NCBI GenBank assembly: GCA_028753945.1
Contig: JAPNXP010000001.1
Span: 15,118,501-15,182,500, forward strand
Length of the DNA stretch: 64,000 bases
Source of the DNA: Hexactinellida sp. DTS-2022
Taxonomy: Eukaryota; Porifera; Hexactinellida
Reading direction: 5' to 3'
The translations under genes were made by a program, and so were the position numbers. The notes beneath the pieces were generated by a model. It was not told the origin of the DNA, did no database searches, and saw only the letters and a program-made list of their open reading frames with translations. Numbering within the stretch: position 1 is the first letter of the stretch; each line of letters starts with the position of its first letter. This document shows, in pieces, positions 39,876-51,739 of this stretch.

Positions 39876-42800
39876 ATGGCTACTCCCCTCACGATAGCGA
39901 TTCCGCCTCTGCAAGAACGGCAAACAATAGCGACATGGGAACCGCTGTTTATCTCAGCAGTGTCAGGGATAGACCAAAAGGCAGCAGTGAAGCTCCTAGC
40001 GGCGTACGTAAAGAGAGGTAGACTCGAAGAGAAAGTCGTGTTAGTGGCGGTGGAAAAGGAGACACTTGCAGAAGCTTTCGCTTACCTCAAAGAACGTCTG
40101 GATCCGGAAGAAGACATATTCGAGGCTGCAGCTAAATTCCGCAGGATGGCTTGGAGCCCTGGGGAACCGATCCAGGATTTCTTCACGCGCTATCTCGAGG
40201 AGGCGGTGAAGGCGGGACTCTCAGCCAAGGCTGCATGCGTATTCATGGCTCCCAGAGCCCAGTGGAAATTTAACCCAAACTGAAGGATTGGATCCGGCCA
40301 AAGGAAAATGACCTGTCTGAAGACGCCGCACTACAATTCGGAACAGTAATCCGAAGAATGTTAACGGAAAAAGGTATCTCGGTAGACCATGGATATCGAG
40401 TACAGCACGTTACGGAGACCTCACCTCTCGTTGAGCCCTCACCCCTCCTCGAGCCAGACAAGCCAGGAGAAGCAAGCGACGATTCTAATGAACCTGTGTA
40501 CCCGAAGGTGCAACAAGTTAGAGACTACAAAGGAAGGCCTGAACGTCTGCAGTGATATTGCTGTGGTTAACGTGAACATCTAATACGCTATTGTCCAAAC
40601 AAGCGGTGTACGATTTGCGGGACGTTAGGCCATAGGCCGTCCGAGTGCCCACGCAAACCGAGGAGAGCAGGGGGACAGAGAGACACCAGAGCTACGTTTA
40701 CAGGGGAGCAGAGAGAACCAAAGACTACTATTAAGAATCGAATATTCTTGGCTCAAGGAGACGAAGATGCCGTGACGATCGAGGTGTACATAGGTCCCCA
40801 TAAAGTTGAAGCTATGTTAGACACAGGTGCCCGGCCCAGCGTGATTGACATCAAGACAGCACATAGACTGGATCTTCCGATTATTCCCGCGGTGCGCCGA
40901 GTCTACGTCTCTGTAACAACCCCGTTAGGGTTACCGTTTACGTGGAGGCCATGGTCCAAGTTGGCAACAGGAGCCCTGTGATGGAATGGATCGAAGTACT
41001 AGATAGTGACGAACCGACACTACTGCTTGGGAGGAGGTTCATGGAACAACTGGGGCAAGTTACCTTCGACTGGGTTAACGGGCGAGTCCGTTTCGGGCGG
41101 TCTTGGATAACCGTACATAATACTTCAAGTGGAGCTACACCACTGGCACGACCCAGGGTGGCTAAACAAGACGAACCCGAGGTCGCTACGATTAGTGCCG
41201 GTATTACACGATGATATGTACCAAGCTCACCCCCGAGGAGAAAGAGACGCTTGAGCAACTAACGAGGGACTTCAAGCGCGTATTCGCCCTCCATCCCAAG
41301 CGTCCAGGAAGATGCCTTATCGATGAGCCACATCGCATACAGACGGACAACGCAGCACCCCAGAGATCACGGCCAAGGAGAGTGCCCCTACATTGGGAGC
41401 CAGAGATTTCAAGGCAATTGGAGGAGATGCTAGCTGCCGATCCTCCCATTTGTAGACCCAGCAATTCACCTTGTTCCTCCGACATAGTCTTGGTCCAGAA
41501 AAGGGATGGGACGTTACGATTTGCAGTAGACTACCGTCGGTTGAACGCCGTTACAAAGCGCGACGAGTACAGTCTTCCAAATCCGCAATCGATTTTCGAT
41601 CGTCTCGCTGGGAATCGTTATTTCTCAAAGTTGGATGTTGCCTCCGCTTATTGGTCGATTCCTGTCCACCCGAGCGACATCGAGAAAACGGCATTTCATA
41701 CCCCTAGGGGACTGCATGAGATGAACGTAATGCCTTTCGGGCTATGCAACGCCCAGGCCACCTTCCAGAGGGTGATGGACCGTACCCTAGGGAACATCCC
41801 TAATTGCGAAAGCTATGTGGATGACATTTTGATATATTCCCCGACCTTCGAAGCTCACGTACAACACATAAAGGCGGTGTTTAACCGGCTGGGAGAGTCT
41901 GGCCTCTTACTACGCAGGGTCAAGTGCAAGCTGGGCCAGGGCCACAGATCTATCGAGTTTCTTGGACACAAGATAGCCGAGGAAGGGCGAATAATCTGGT
42001 CGTTGAAATTCCAAAATGGGTCATACCTAGAAAAAATTCATACAAAGCGTATTTTACTATCATTAGAAGCAGAATTTTTCGTAGAATAACATATCCAAAA
42101 TCCGCTAAAATCCGTTGTGGCGAAAATTTTTTACACGGGTGGCAGTGTCGGCCATTTCATAGTAAATCGCCGACATTTTCGTAACTAACTTTCTCAAATT
42201 AATTCTAATCAACTTATAATCATCATCCCTCTAAAATGGGATTGTCGAGATTTAGCTGAAAATCTTCAATTTTAGATTTATCTCGATTAATCTCGACAAA
42301 TCCCATTTTAGAGGGTCGATATGTGTATAATTATACTAGTGGAGTTGAACGAGGGGTCACTAGATTGGATAGGCACACAATTTGAGAATTGAATGTTCGT
42401 ACATTCCTGACGTGTAAAAAATTTTCCCCACTACGGATTTGAGCGGATTTTGGATGTTATTCTACGAAAAATTCCGCTTCTAATGATACTAAAATACGCT
42501 TTGTATGAATTTTTTCTAGGTTCAACCTTCCAACGACCAGACTAGAAGCCCAGTACCAGAATACCTAGAGAGGCTCAAGTCGTTCCCGGTGCCCAGAACG
42601 CTTACGGAGCTACAGCGGTTTATCGGTTCAGCAAATTATTACCGGTGCTATATTGAGAACATGTCTCTCATTGGTCAACCTCTATATTCCCTGTTGCGAA
42701 AGGGAAAAGTGTGGAATTGGGACGCAGCGTGCCAGAAGGCGTTCGAGGAGCTACGCACAAGACTAGTACGCGAAACCCGTGTCCCTCGCTCATCCTAAAT

Positions 42801-44460
42801 GGAATAAGGAATTGTACGTGGAGGCCGACGCAAGCTCAACAGGGGTGGCAGCCATCCTATCATAGCTGGACGAGAACACCCGTAAACTACGGCCTATCCA
42901 ATTCTTTTCGTCTGCGCTCAGTTCTAGTCAGAAGAATTACTCGGCGGGACAGTTGGAGGCGTGGGAATTGATCGCAGCGACTCGCAAATGGTCAGTATAC
43001 CTTAAAGGCGCCCCGAGTATAGTCCTCTTGACAGACCATTGCCCCCTCCAATGGCTACAGACACAGAAGGATCCAAAACGTACCTATACACGTTGGCTGA
43101 TGGAGCTGCAGGAGCTACCCTTTAAAATTAGTTACCGATCCGGGAGGGAGAACGTAGTGGCAGACTACCTTAGTCGATGAATGAACTTGGATGAAGAAGT
43201 CAACCACGATGTCTTTGAGGAGAAGATTTTTCACACAATGGGACCCGAGGATTTGTACGAGAGGATAGGAGACCAACAACTCCAGGACGGCACCGTTCGG
43301 ACAGTACTCGAACAACTACGACGCGGAGACGTGGCATCGGGCCAGTTTAAGAGGGTCAGTAGTAGACTCGGAATCATAGGGGGTATACTCCATTTTTCCA
43401 GCAGAGTGGTCGTTCCGGCCCACCTTCGTACGCATTGCCAACACCATTTCGGATAGGCTGCGACCCTAGACTCTCTCAAGAAACATTTCTTTTGGCCCCA
43501 CATGACACGCGACGTAAAGGCGTTTTGTAGGAGTTGCCTTGCCTGCCAAAGGTCCAAGTACGATAACAGCGGACGCGAGCCAATGTGTCCAATGAGGTTG
43601 GGGGAAGGCGTGCCGGGCGAAGCAGTTGCGATGGATATAGGGACGTTGCCATGGACGGACAGTCAGGAAGGGGGCCACAGGTAAATCCTCCTAATGGTTG
43701 ACCTGTTCTCTCGCTATGTGGAACTGGAGCCCCTAAAGGACCAGGAGGCGAGTAGTTTGCTCAGGGCATTCGAACAGGGCTGGGTTTACAGGGGTCACGG
43801 CATGCCCTCGATCATACTGACGGATAAAGAAACAAACGTGGATGGTCAGGTTTTCCGGGAGTTTTGCCGGTTAGCAGGGGTAAACAAGAGACGCACAACA
43901 CCTTATCATCCTCAGTGCGACGGCATGGCTGAGCGCCACATAGAGGACTAGTGAAACAGGTAATTCAGTGTTTACAAGCAGACCGCCACCTACCGCAAGC
44001 AAGTTGGCCAGGATTATTAACCGAAGTGAGTTTTCACATAAACTGCATGAAAAATGCGACCAGCCGCCTGTCACCGCATATCCTCACATTTGGACGCGAG
44101 CCCCACTCTCCACTTGATGCCTGGTGCGAAAATCTCAGCGAAGGCGAGAGGAACTCCCATGAAGAGTACCTTCACACCCTGAAAAAGAAAAAAGAAGAAC
44201 TATAGAACATCGCCCGAGATTGTATCGAGAGAAACCTATCTAGAGTTAGGCAGCGGTACAACGCGGGAAAGCGTGAGACGGAGGTTGATAAGGGAGATAT
44301 GGTTATGCTGAAAAGTAATATAACGAAAGACTCGCTGTCACCGAGGTATAACGGCCCATATCTAGTCATGGAGAGGAGAGGACCGGACGTTAAGTTACGC
44401 CTGAAGAATAAGTACAGGTGGGTACCACCTCAACAACGTAAAGAAGTACGCTGAACCAAA
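39876..44460 (+). mobile_element. Ty3/Gypsy-type LTR retrotransposon fossil
   Basis: Parts in order: gag near 39.9-40.3 kb, a CCHC zinc knuckle near 40.55-40.65 kb, aspartic protease near 40.75-41.0 kb, reverse transcriptase near 41.2-42.0 kb, RNase H near 42.6-43.2 kb, and integrase with a zinc-binding region near 43.5-44.4 kb. The order protease, RT, RNase H, integrase places it in the Ty3/Gypsy (Metaviridae) group. It is GC-richer than its surroundings. It is broken in many places, no LTRs were recognised on either side, and a MITE is inserted in the polymerase region at about 41995-42541. It looks like an old, inactive copy. Confidence 0.9.
41995..42541 (+). mobile_element. Long-TIR MITE inserted in the Gypsy fossil
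   Basis: Ends TCTGGTCGTTG and CAACGACCAGA, with long inverse arms (ACCTAGAAAAAATTC and GAATTTTTTCTAGGT, then AAAGCGTATTTTA and inverse). A central hairpin at about 42228-42318 uses CTAAAATGGGATT arms. Borders are approximate. Confidence 0.75.
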
Positions 44461-44918
44461 TCAGTCGATGATGCTTGGAACTAGCCAATTACAGGGTGGC
44501 AATCAAGCAATAGTAATTTTGAAAACTTTAATTACGTCTATTCTGGGTAGATAAATTTATAATATAATATCAGCATTCAATAATCCGATATGAATTAAAT
44601 GTATACTTGACGCCAAAAAAATATCAAAATAAAAACTGTATTGTGATTTTATCACATTTTAATGGAGTGGAATCATTTGAAATTAATGGTCTTTGAAATA
44701 TTTTCATAAATAATCTCCTGCTTAATGATACGAATTTTAAATACACTTGTTTATCCATTAGTTCTACTGTATTTAGGAAAATATAATCTTAGTGACGGAG
44801 TCATGGGCGTAGCCATGGGGGGCCTGGCCCCCCAAATTTTCTACAATAACTTTGAATAAGGATAGATTGAGCTTTCGCTCACTTTATTGTAATGACTCAT
44901 CTAAATAATGACCCCCCC
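44461..44918. other. AT-rich DNA with one MITE end
   Basis: ATGGGCGTAGCCATGGGGGG near 44803 resembles the GGCGTAGCCAGGG ends at 18150 and 34480. No gene was seen. Confidence 0.45.
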
Positions 44919-45967
44919 ATGGCCTACTTAATATACGGCTAAATATGTCACCGACGAGGCCATGAAACGAGAAGGCCAGTTTCTAATTTTCCTTTTAGGA
45001 TAAACTATGCCTCCTATTGTTGTTATTTGGGTTGTATATGGGGTAATTAACCATTGCGAGTCCATTAGAACCACTTTTGAGAATCTTAAAATTGTGGTTA
45101 AGCTATTTAGGCGCCATTTAATGATGACGGGAACAATTTATGTTAAAATGAAAAAAATTCAAATATCATAAATTTCAGTTTCTTCCTATTTTCTAACAAT
45201 TTTATAACAGGAATACTAATGTAGGGAAATATTTCATACACCAAAGGCTACTAAATCACAAAATGGCGTCATTATAAAATTTATAAAAATTATTAAGCAA
45301 CCACATGCTAAAATACAAGTATTATCCGAATTAAAACTACTATTTTCGTACATTTAACGTATATAATTGCTGGTTTATTTATTTTCATTCTCATTATATA
45401 TTCGGAAAATGTATTCTAAGCGCGAATTATGTGCGATTAAGTGACTTTTCAGTGTTCTCGAAATGTGACAATGACGTCATAACTTGTCGAGGTGTGAGAA
45501 ATTTTGAGTGAAAACCTCAAATTGTTGACGGGTGCCAAAAGTTACCCCTATATACCAAAAATCAGATATGGAAACCGGAAACCTAATGCTTGTTCAATTT
45601 TTAAAATTGGAGCCTCTCAGACTCCAGTTAAAAACCCCGAGATCGCGACGTTCCAGTCCTTATCTAAAGGAGTCTATGATTCTAAGTATATTAGCAAATT
45701 ATTTTCATTTTCTCGTAGTTCTTTAGACTCGAATTGTATATTTTTGTATATTTGTGGTGTCAACATTAAATGGCGCCTAAATAGCTTAACCACAATTTTA
45801 AGATTCTCAAAAGTGGTTCTAATGGACTCGCAATGGTTAATTACCCCATATACAACCCAAATAACTACAATAGGAGGCATAGTTTATCCTAAATGAAATT
45901 AGAAACTGGCCTTCTCATTTCATGGCCTTCTCGGTGACATATTTAGCCGTATATTAACTAGGCCATA
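44919..45967 (+). mobile_element. Long-TIR element, about 1.05 kb
   Basis: Left arm about 44919-45125 and right arm about 45765-45967 are inverse copies (TTAATATACGGCTAAATATG and its inverse; GGATAAACTATGCCTCC and inverse). The interior carries a block related to 37845-37930 in reverse orientation. No transposase. Confidence 0.8.
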
Positions 45968-46184
45968 CCCCCCAAAAATGATTATAATAGCTATAATTCA
46001 AAATCATGATAGTGACTCTACTGGAGTTGTTTGTACTAGTCTCTGTAAGACGATATAGTTCGTTGAGATTAAATTAATGAACTTTAAGTTCAAATAATTG
46101 TCTAGGAACATTCTGGAATTGCAAAGTTCATTATGTAGAATAATTTGATACGAAGAGTGTATCGATGTCAATAATTATTTGTAC

Positions 46185-46258
46185 AGTGGAACCTCTATAA
46201 GTGGGGAGCATGGGACGGGGAAAATTTCAATTGCCCCCCATTCCCCGGTTATAAATTC
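46185..46258 (+). mobile_element. Tigger-like MITE left end
   Basis: CAGTGGAACCTCTATAAGTG and the following 60 bases match the MITE at 1321. It breaks off where the Helitron sequence begins. Confidence 0.65.
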
Positions 46259-47274
46259 AAAATGACTAATCGACTACCTATTTCATCTCCCACCCCAGGA
46301 ATGATGATAGCGATTTCAGAGTTTGAAGTTGACGGTGAATTGTACCTTCCTTGATGTTCGTTACCCGGTTTATGGTCGGCATGCAATCCTATTCGTACTT
46401 CATGTGGATTTATAACACCAAATTCCACCATCTCATTAACTGATAGAAACGATTGAACATATGGGTTATAGTTCCTCAGCATATTCTCGAGATCTCGAAG
46501 ACATGTTACATCTACAGTATGTCGTACTTGTTCAGGTATTCCTAGCATGCGTATAGTAGTTTGTTGATCCGGGTCAACGAAATACGTCTGAAGACTTTTG
46601 GGTTCTCTCCCTTCTTCTGGTCTCATTGGTTTTATCATACGATAAACAGCCCCATAAATTCCATAACTTTGAATTCCAGATGGTAGTATGTCCTCCTGGG
46701 TTGCCTTCATTGTTGCCATAGCCAGTCCCGAATTATATGTTCTTATATTCTTTCGGAATTTCTTTGATACTGCATCATTATTTGTCAGAAGCTCTCGGAG
46801 GGGGGATGGTGGAATTGGAAGTTCTGATAATTTAATCATCCCCGAGAGACAACAAAGTCCAAATTTGGGCTCTTTTATTGAAGAAGTAGACAGTTTTTCT
46901 CCTATCCACATAAGGGCTCCACACTCTCTGCACTTTGTGTTCATTCCACCGCAACTATGTGGTTCAACTAATGTATCAACTGATTCTAGATCGTCGATAT
47001 TACAGTGATTCGCCTTTTCGAATAGTTTTTTTTGCTTTCGCATGCGCATATGTTGCTCCCTATCTGAAACATTTTCAGTTGAGCGAACTTCAGGATCAAG
47101 GCGTCTCCTTTTCTGAGTATTTCTATTGGAGGCATTTTCAGCTGCGCGAACTTCAGGATCAAGGCGTGTTTTTCGTTTCAACATTTTATTGCGCCATATA
47201 CGATTTATGGCACACATTTCCCTAGGTGTAAGTGGTATTTCCGATGAGTTCCCCGGGTTTGTAGAAAGTTCCAT
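46249..47274 (-). CDS. Helitron Rep/helicase N-terminal domain fragment, 341 aa
   Basis: Minus strand. Residues 1-95 are basic and hold two direct repeats (RLDPEVRAAENASNR, RLDPEVRSTENVSDR). Then comes the Helitron-like N-terminal domain: CRECGALMWIGEK, FGLCCLSGMIKL, FRKNIRTYNSGLAMATM, GIQSYGIYGAVYRMI and YFVDPDQQTTIRM, followed by LENMLRNYNPYVQSFL and IAIIIPG. The Rep nuclease and helicase domains that should follow (about 1,000 further residues) are missing, because the frame runs into a Tigger-like MITE whose sequence supplies the stop. It is thus a truncated rolling-circle transposon ORF, open over its whole length. Confidence 0.8.
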   Translation of the reverse strand: MELSTNPGNSSEIPLTPREMCAINRIWRNKMLKRKTRLDPEVRAAENASNRNTQKRRRLDPEVRSTENVSDREQHMRMRKQKKLFEKANHCNIDDLESVDTLVEPHSCGGMNTKCRECGALMWIGEKLSTSSIKEPKFGLCCLSGMIKLSELPIPPSPLRELLTNNDAVSKKFRKNIRTYNSGLAMATMKATQEDILPSGIQSYGIYGAVYRMIKPMRPEEGREPKSLQTYFVDPDQQTTIRMLGIPEQVRHTVDVTCLRDLENMLRNYNPYVQSFLSVNEMVEFGVINPHEVRIGLHADHKPGNEHQGRYNSPSTSNSEIAIIIPGVGDEIGSRLVILNL

Positions 47275-47394
47275 TGAATGTTTTTAAAAATGATTTTTGT
47301 TTCCGAATGTGGTATTTATTCAAAATGAATGTCAACAATGCATATTAGGAGATAAATATTAGTGGTTGAATTGGGCCAATAAAAATGCGATCAA

Positions 47395-47530
47395 CAGTAT
47401 CAAAAATCCAAAATTGCAGCTGTGCCACGCATGTTCCTTTGGTGGCACTATATCTTGTTGGTGGTTTATTGATAGTGCCTCCAAAGGAACATGCTGTCAG
47501 CACATCTGCAATTTTGGATTTTTTTCGCCA
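47395..47530 (+). mobile_element. Foldback MITE family GCATGTTCCTTTGG, copy 1
   Basis: About 125-135 bp hairpin: AAAATCCAAAATTGCAGCTG and inverse at the ends, CATGTTCCTTTGGTGGCACT and inverse inside, loop with TTGGTGGTTTATTGA. Other copies are at 48.68, 51.18, 52.75, 61.70 and 62.33 kb. Confidence 0.85.
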
Positions 47531-47689
47531 TGTCATCAACGCCTCAAGGTGTCATGATTCATTTGTTAATTGATCCGAGCCACAAGGAACGGTTGATAAA
47601 TTTGAAGTTTGTTTCTATCACAAACCATCTTGAGTTTAATGTCATTCATTCATTTTGTATTGATAATAAATTATATTATTAGTTATTTA

Positions 47690-48187
47690 TTTTAGCAATG
47701 TTATCCATGGTTGGTTGAGTTGATTCAACAAATTCCTTATATTATATTATTTTATTTAATCAATTGTATAGTAATACTAGAATTAAATAGAAGCCAGCTG
47801 GAATTTATAAGTTAAATCAATATAATTATCGCAAGTTGAATCACTAGAGTAGGATTTAACAAGTTAAATCAATATAATTATTACAAGTTGAAACAATAGA
47901 ATTAGATTTAACACTTTACTGAAATTGAAATGTGAGTAAACAAAGAAATTTCAACCCCCATTTATGGCAGAAATTGACCCCTTTATTGGAAGATTTCTTC
48001 TCCCAACAGACGCAGAATTTTATGGCGAATCCAAATGTGAAATAAAATTTGGGGGTTTAGTAAAACATATTTTGAGTTATGGACCAGACAAATTTTGAAA
48101 GGTGTTAAAGATGTGTCAAAAATTTAATAATAAAAATTCGTAACCCCAGGTGCAAATTAGACGGTCCCATTGCACCTACATGCCAAG
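47690..48187 (+). repeat. Dispersed repeat family F, copy with hAT insertion at its right
   Basis: Blocks CAATAGAATTAGATTTAACA, TTTATGGCAGAAATTGACCC and ACCCCAGGTGCAAATTAGAC recur at 49550-50060, inverted at 50560-50900 and 63480-63960, and in a remnant at about 320-430. No coding sequence. Confidence 0.75.
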
Positions 48188-48617
48188 CAGAGATGCAGCG
48201 GTCTGGACCGGACTGCGGTACAGACCGGGACCGGGCCGGACCGACCGGTCTCAGGTCGGTCCGGTCCACTTATTTTCAAGTGCGGTCTGGACCGGTCCAA
48301 ATTAACGATATAACGGTCTGGACCGTTCATAGGTCTGGACTCATCCTAGAATGGACAAACGATTAGCCTCCAATCCGTTATTTCCTATTTTAAGTAATAA
48401 GTATCTAATAAATACAAGTGGATATAATTAGCCACTCTACTATGTGGTCTGTAACTGTCCAAATAAGGGATATAACGGTCTGGACCATTGATCGGTCTGG
48501 ACCGGTCCAGACCGATCCAATATTTTTATCATACGGTCTGGACCGTTCCGGACCGTCCAGAAAAAAATCATGACGGTCCGGTCCGGTCCATGAAATTTCC
48601 GGACCGCTGCATCTCTG
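48188..48617 (+). mobile_element. hAT MITE, 430 bp, duplication ATGCCAAG
   Basis: Ends CAGAGATGCAGCGGTC and GACCGCTGCATCTCTG are exact inverses; ATGCCAAG is at 48180-48187 and 48618-48625. Many GGTCTGGACCGGTCC palindromes fill the interior. It is the intact relative of the element next to PIERCE. Confidence 0.95.
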
Positions 48618-48674
48618 ATGCCAAGTTTAAGCCCATCAACTATAAAGCTCTGGCCAGGGCACCGTCTACGGAGA

Positions 48675-48805
48675 AAAAAAAAATCCAAAATTGCAGCCTG
48701 TGCCGACGCATGTTCCTTTGGTGGTACTATATTTTGTTGATGGTTTATTGATAGTGCCTCCAAAGGAACATGCTGTCGGCGCAGGCTGCAATTTTCGATT
48801 TTTTT
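48675..48805 (+). mobile_element. Foldback MITE family, copy 2
   Basis: Same stem as copy 1: AAATCCAAAATTGCAGCC, GCATGTTCCTTTGGTGG and their inverses. Confidence 0.85.
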
Positions 48806-50060
48806 TCGCCAAGTCATCATCACTATAAAGGTGTTAAATAATTTCATGAAAGGTGTTTCAGAGGCTACGAGCCTTAGAGTGGTATAAGTTTCCATCTTGC
48901 TCACTTCATTTGAGAGATATTCAAGTTTCATTAGAATATAATATGTGCTGAGTCAGCATTTTTGGGTGCGTGTTGGGTATTCACCCAACTCCAACCAACC
49001 CATGCAAATTATTTAATTCACAAAATTGTAAAAATACATTTTCTTGACGATGTCATAATCACCTCAAGGTGTCAAGACCCACTTGTATAGGTGGTACCTG
49101 GCATAAGGACCAATTGATAAATTGAAAGTTTGTTTCTATCTTGTATCATCTCTGAGATTAATGAAATTTAGATAATTAGTATAAATATTTAATTTATTAA
49201 TTTATTATTTAACACCATTATTATATACAGCAAAATAAACTATGTTCAATTATTTGTAATTATTATTAATTTAAATTGAATTTCACTATAATATTTGAAT
49301 TCCACGCACTCGATAACCCCAATAATCTAATTGGAACCGACTATAAGTTAAATACAAAATGAATTAATTATAATTAATTACGTCAGTACATTAATTGTGC
49401 AAGAATATTCTCGCCGAAATAAATATAATCACTTAATCTGTCGTTGTTGTGGAATGTAAAATCTTAACGGTTCCATCATAAACCATCTTTAGTTTAATGC
49501 CATTCATTCATTACTTATTGATAATAAATTAAATTATTAGTTATTTATTTTAGCAATGTTATCCACGGTGAGTTGAGTAAAGTCAACAAATTCCTTATAT
49601 AAATTAATTTAAATATAAGCCAGCTGGAATTTATAAGTTAAATCAATATATTTATCGAAAGTTGAAACAATAGAATAGGATTTAACAAGTCAAATCAATA
49701 TAATTATTACAAGTTGAAACAATAGAATTAGATTTAACACTTTCAATGGAACTGAAGTGTTAGTAAACAAAGGAAACTTGCAACTCTATTGTGGCACTAA
49801 CGAAACCCAATTTAAAAATTCGTGCACTGTGAAAAGGTGTAGAATTTAATTCTCTATCCGTACATGTAAATTTTATCAAGCTCAATATTAATTATTTCAT
49901 GTTATGAGCTATAATTAGTTTAAATAGGTTTTGAAATCATTTGATAAAAAATCGTAACCCCAGGTGCAAATTAGACGGTCCTTCCGCAACTACATGCCAA
50001 GTTACAGCCCTCAATGTATAAAGGTGTGCCCAGGGCACCGTCTACGGAGAAAAAGAAAAT
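48806..50060 (+). repeat. Dispersed repeat families, no gene
   Basis: 48810-49450 is a unit with GAGTCAGCATTTTTGGGTGC and CACCTCAAGGTGTCAAGACC that recurs at 61820-62320, 62460-63110 and inverted at 50930-51170. 49550-50060 is a family F copy. Confidence 0.7.
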
Positions 50061-50069
50061 ATTAAAGGC

Positions 50070-50250
50070 AGTAAGATTAGAACTGGGCCACTATACTATA
50101 GTATAGTCGGCACAGTAATAAAAAAAATAATAATAATAAAGGCAGTGATTCCAATACTGGGCCACTATACTATAGTATAGTCGGCACAGTAATAATAAAG
50201 GCAGTGATTCCAATACTGGGCCACTATACTATAGTATAGTCGGCACAGTA
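50070..50250 (+). repeat. Palindromic minisatellite, three units
   Basis: Three copies of the ACTATACTATAGTATAGT unit, the first variant with GTAAGATTAGAACTGGGCC. Confidence 0.9.
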
Positions 50251-50359
50251 AAAATGAATGTAAACAATGCATATTAGAGAGATAAATATTAGTGGTTGAA
50301 TTGGGCCAATCAAAATTTGAGATCGGTTGCGGACACACAGACACTGCTCTATTAATAGT

Positions 50360-50490
50360 ATAGATTATTACTGTGCCGACTATACTATAGTATAGTGGCC
50401 CAGTATTGGTCTTAAACTCTTAGTGCTTTGGTATATTATTACTGTGCCGACTATACTATAGTATAGTGGCCCAGTTCTAATCTTACTGCC
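50360..50490 (-). repeat. Palindromic minisatellite, two inverted units
   Basis: ACTGTGCCGACTATACTATA twice on the plus strand, the inverse of 50070-50250. With it the two arrays form an inverted pair about 100 bp apart. Confidence 0.9.
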
Positions 50491-50559
50491 TTGGTTATTG
50501 GTCCGTATCGTCTCCACAGAACAGAGGTATAATTACTAAGAACTAAAATTTTCATGACA

Positions 50560-51177
50560 GGTGTTTCATGGGTTACAGATGTGCACCTGGGGTCACGATT
50601 TTTGATTACAAATTTTTGGCCACATTTTTGCACCTGTTTAATATTATTAGAAAAAGAACAATTAATAGTGCGCGAATATTTAATTTATATGCATTCAATA
50701 GAGAATTAAATTCTACACCTTTTCACAGTGCACGAATTTTTAAATTAGGCTTCGTTTGTGTCACAATTGAGTTGCAAGTTTCCTTTGTTTACTAACACTT
50801 CAGTTCAATTGAAAGTGTTAAATCTAATTCTATTGTTTCAAATCATTATTATTATATTGATTCAACTTGTGAGATCGAGTAGGCTTCTATTTTCTAATTG
50901 AAACTAAGAGGCGATGATGACATCGTCAAGAAATGTGTTTTTACAATTTTGTGAATTTTTTATTTCGAAAGGGTTGGTTGGAGTTGGGTGAACACCCAAC
51001 ACGCACATAAAAATTCTAACTCATTACCTATACGTTTGACTGAAACTTGAATAAATCTGAAATGAAGTGAGCTAAAACGAAACTTCCAACTCATTAAGGG
51101 TCGTTGCCTTTTGAAACACCTTTCAGAAATAATCTAACACATTGACAGTGACGATGACATGGCGAAAAAATAAATAA
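50560..51177 (-). repeat. Inverted copies of repeat families
   Basis: Mirror order of 48806-50060: family F (50560-50900) then the CAGCATT unit (50930-51170). Confidence 0.65.
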
Positions 51178-51306
51178 AAAAAATCCAAAATTGCAGCTGT
51201 GGCGACAGCATTTTCCTTGGAGGCATTATCAATTACCCAACCGGTAGCCATAAAAAGATAGTGCCCCTAAAGGGAAATGCGTCGGCACAGCTGAAATTTT
51301 GGATTT
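51178..51306 (-). mobile_element. Foldback MITE family, copy 3
   Basis: Diverged hairpin with AAAATCCAAAATTGCAGCTG and inverse AGCTGAAATTTTGGATTTTT. Confidence 0.75.
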
Positions 51307-51739
51307 TTTTCTAACTGAGTAATAACTAAATTGTGTCTAATACACTTTGTAATTATATTGTGAGGTTTGTAAAATTTAAAAACAAACTATTTCGTTTATT
51401 ACATTTCGAATATTCGTTTCGTTTCCATCCTAGTGAACGGTTTGGTTAATGAACTGCAATTTCAAAACGATAGAAATATTGTAATTAGGAACAATTAATA
51501 AATGAACTAAAGAATACTTATTAACCTAAATAAATACTAAACGAACAAGTTTATTAATACCAAACCTAATTAATTATTAATTAAACTCTCCTCTAATGAT
51601 AGCAAACGAATTTTGATACAATACAGACTTGTGTTAGAAATAGATAACAAAGGAACATAGATAACATTAGCGTAGTTCCATAGCATACCACCATAACGTT
51701 ACATAACAATAACTATCCCCAATTCAATAGAAAATTTGT

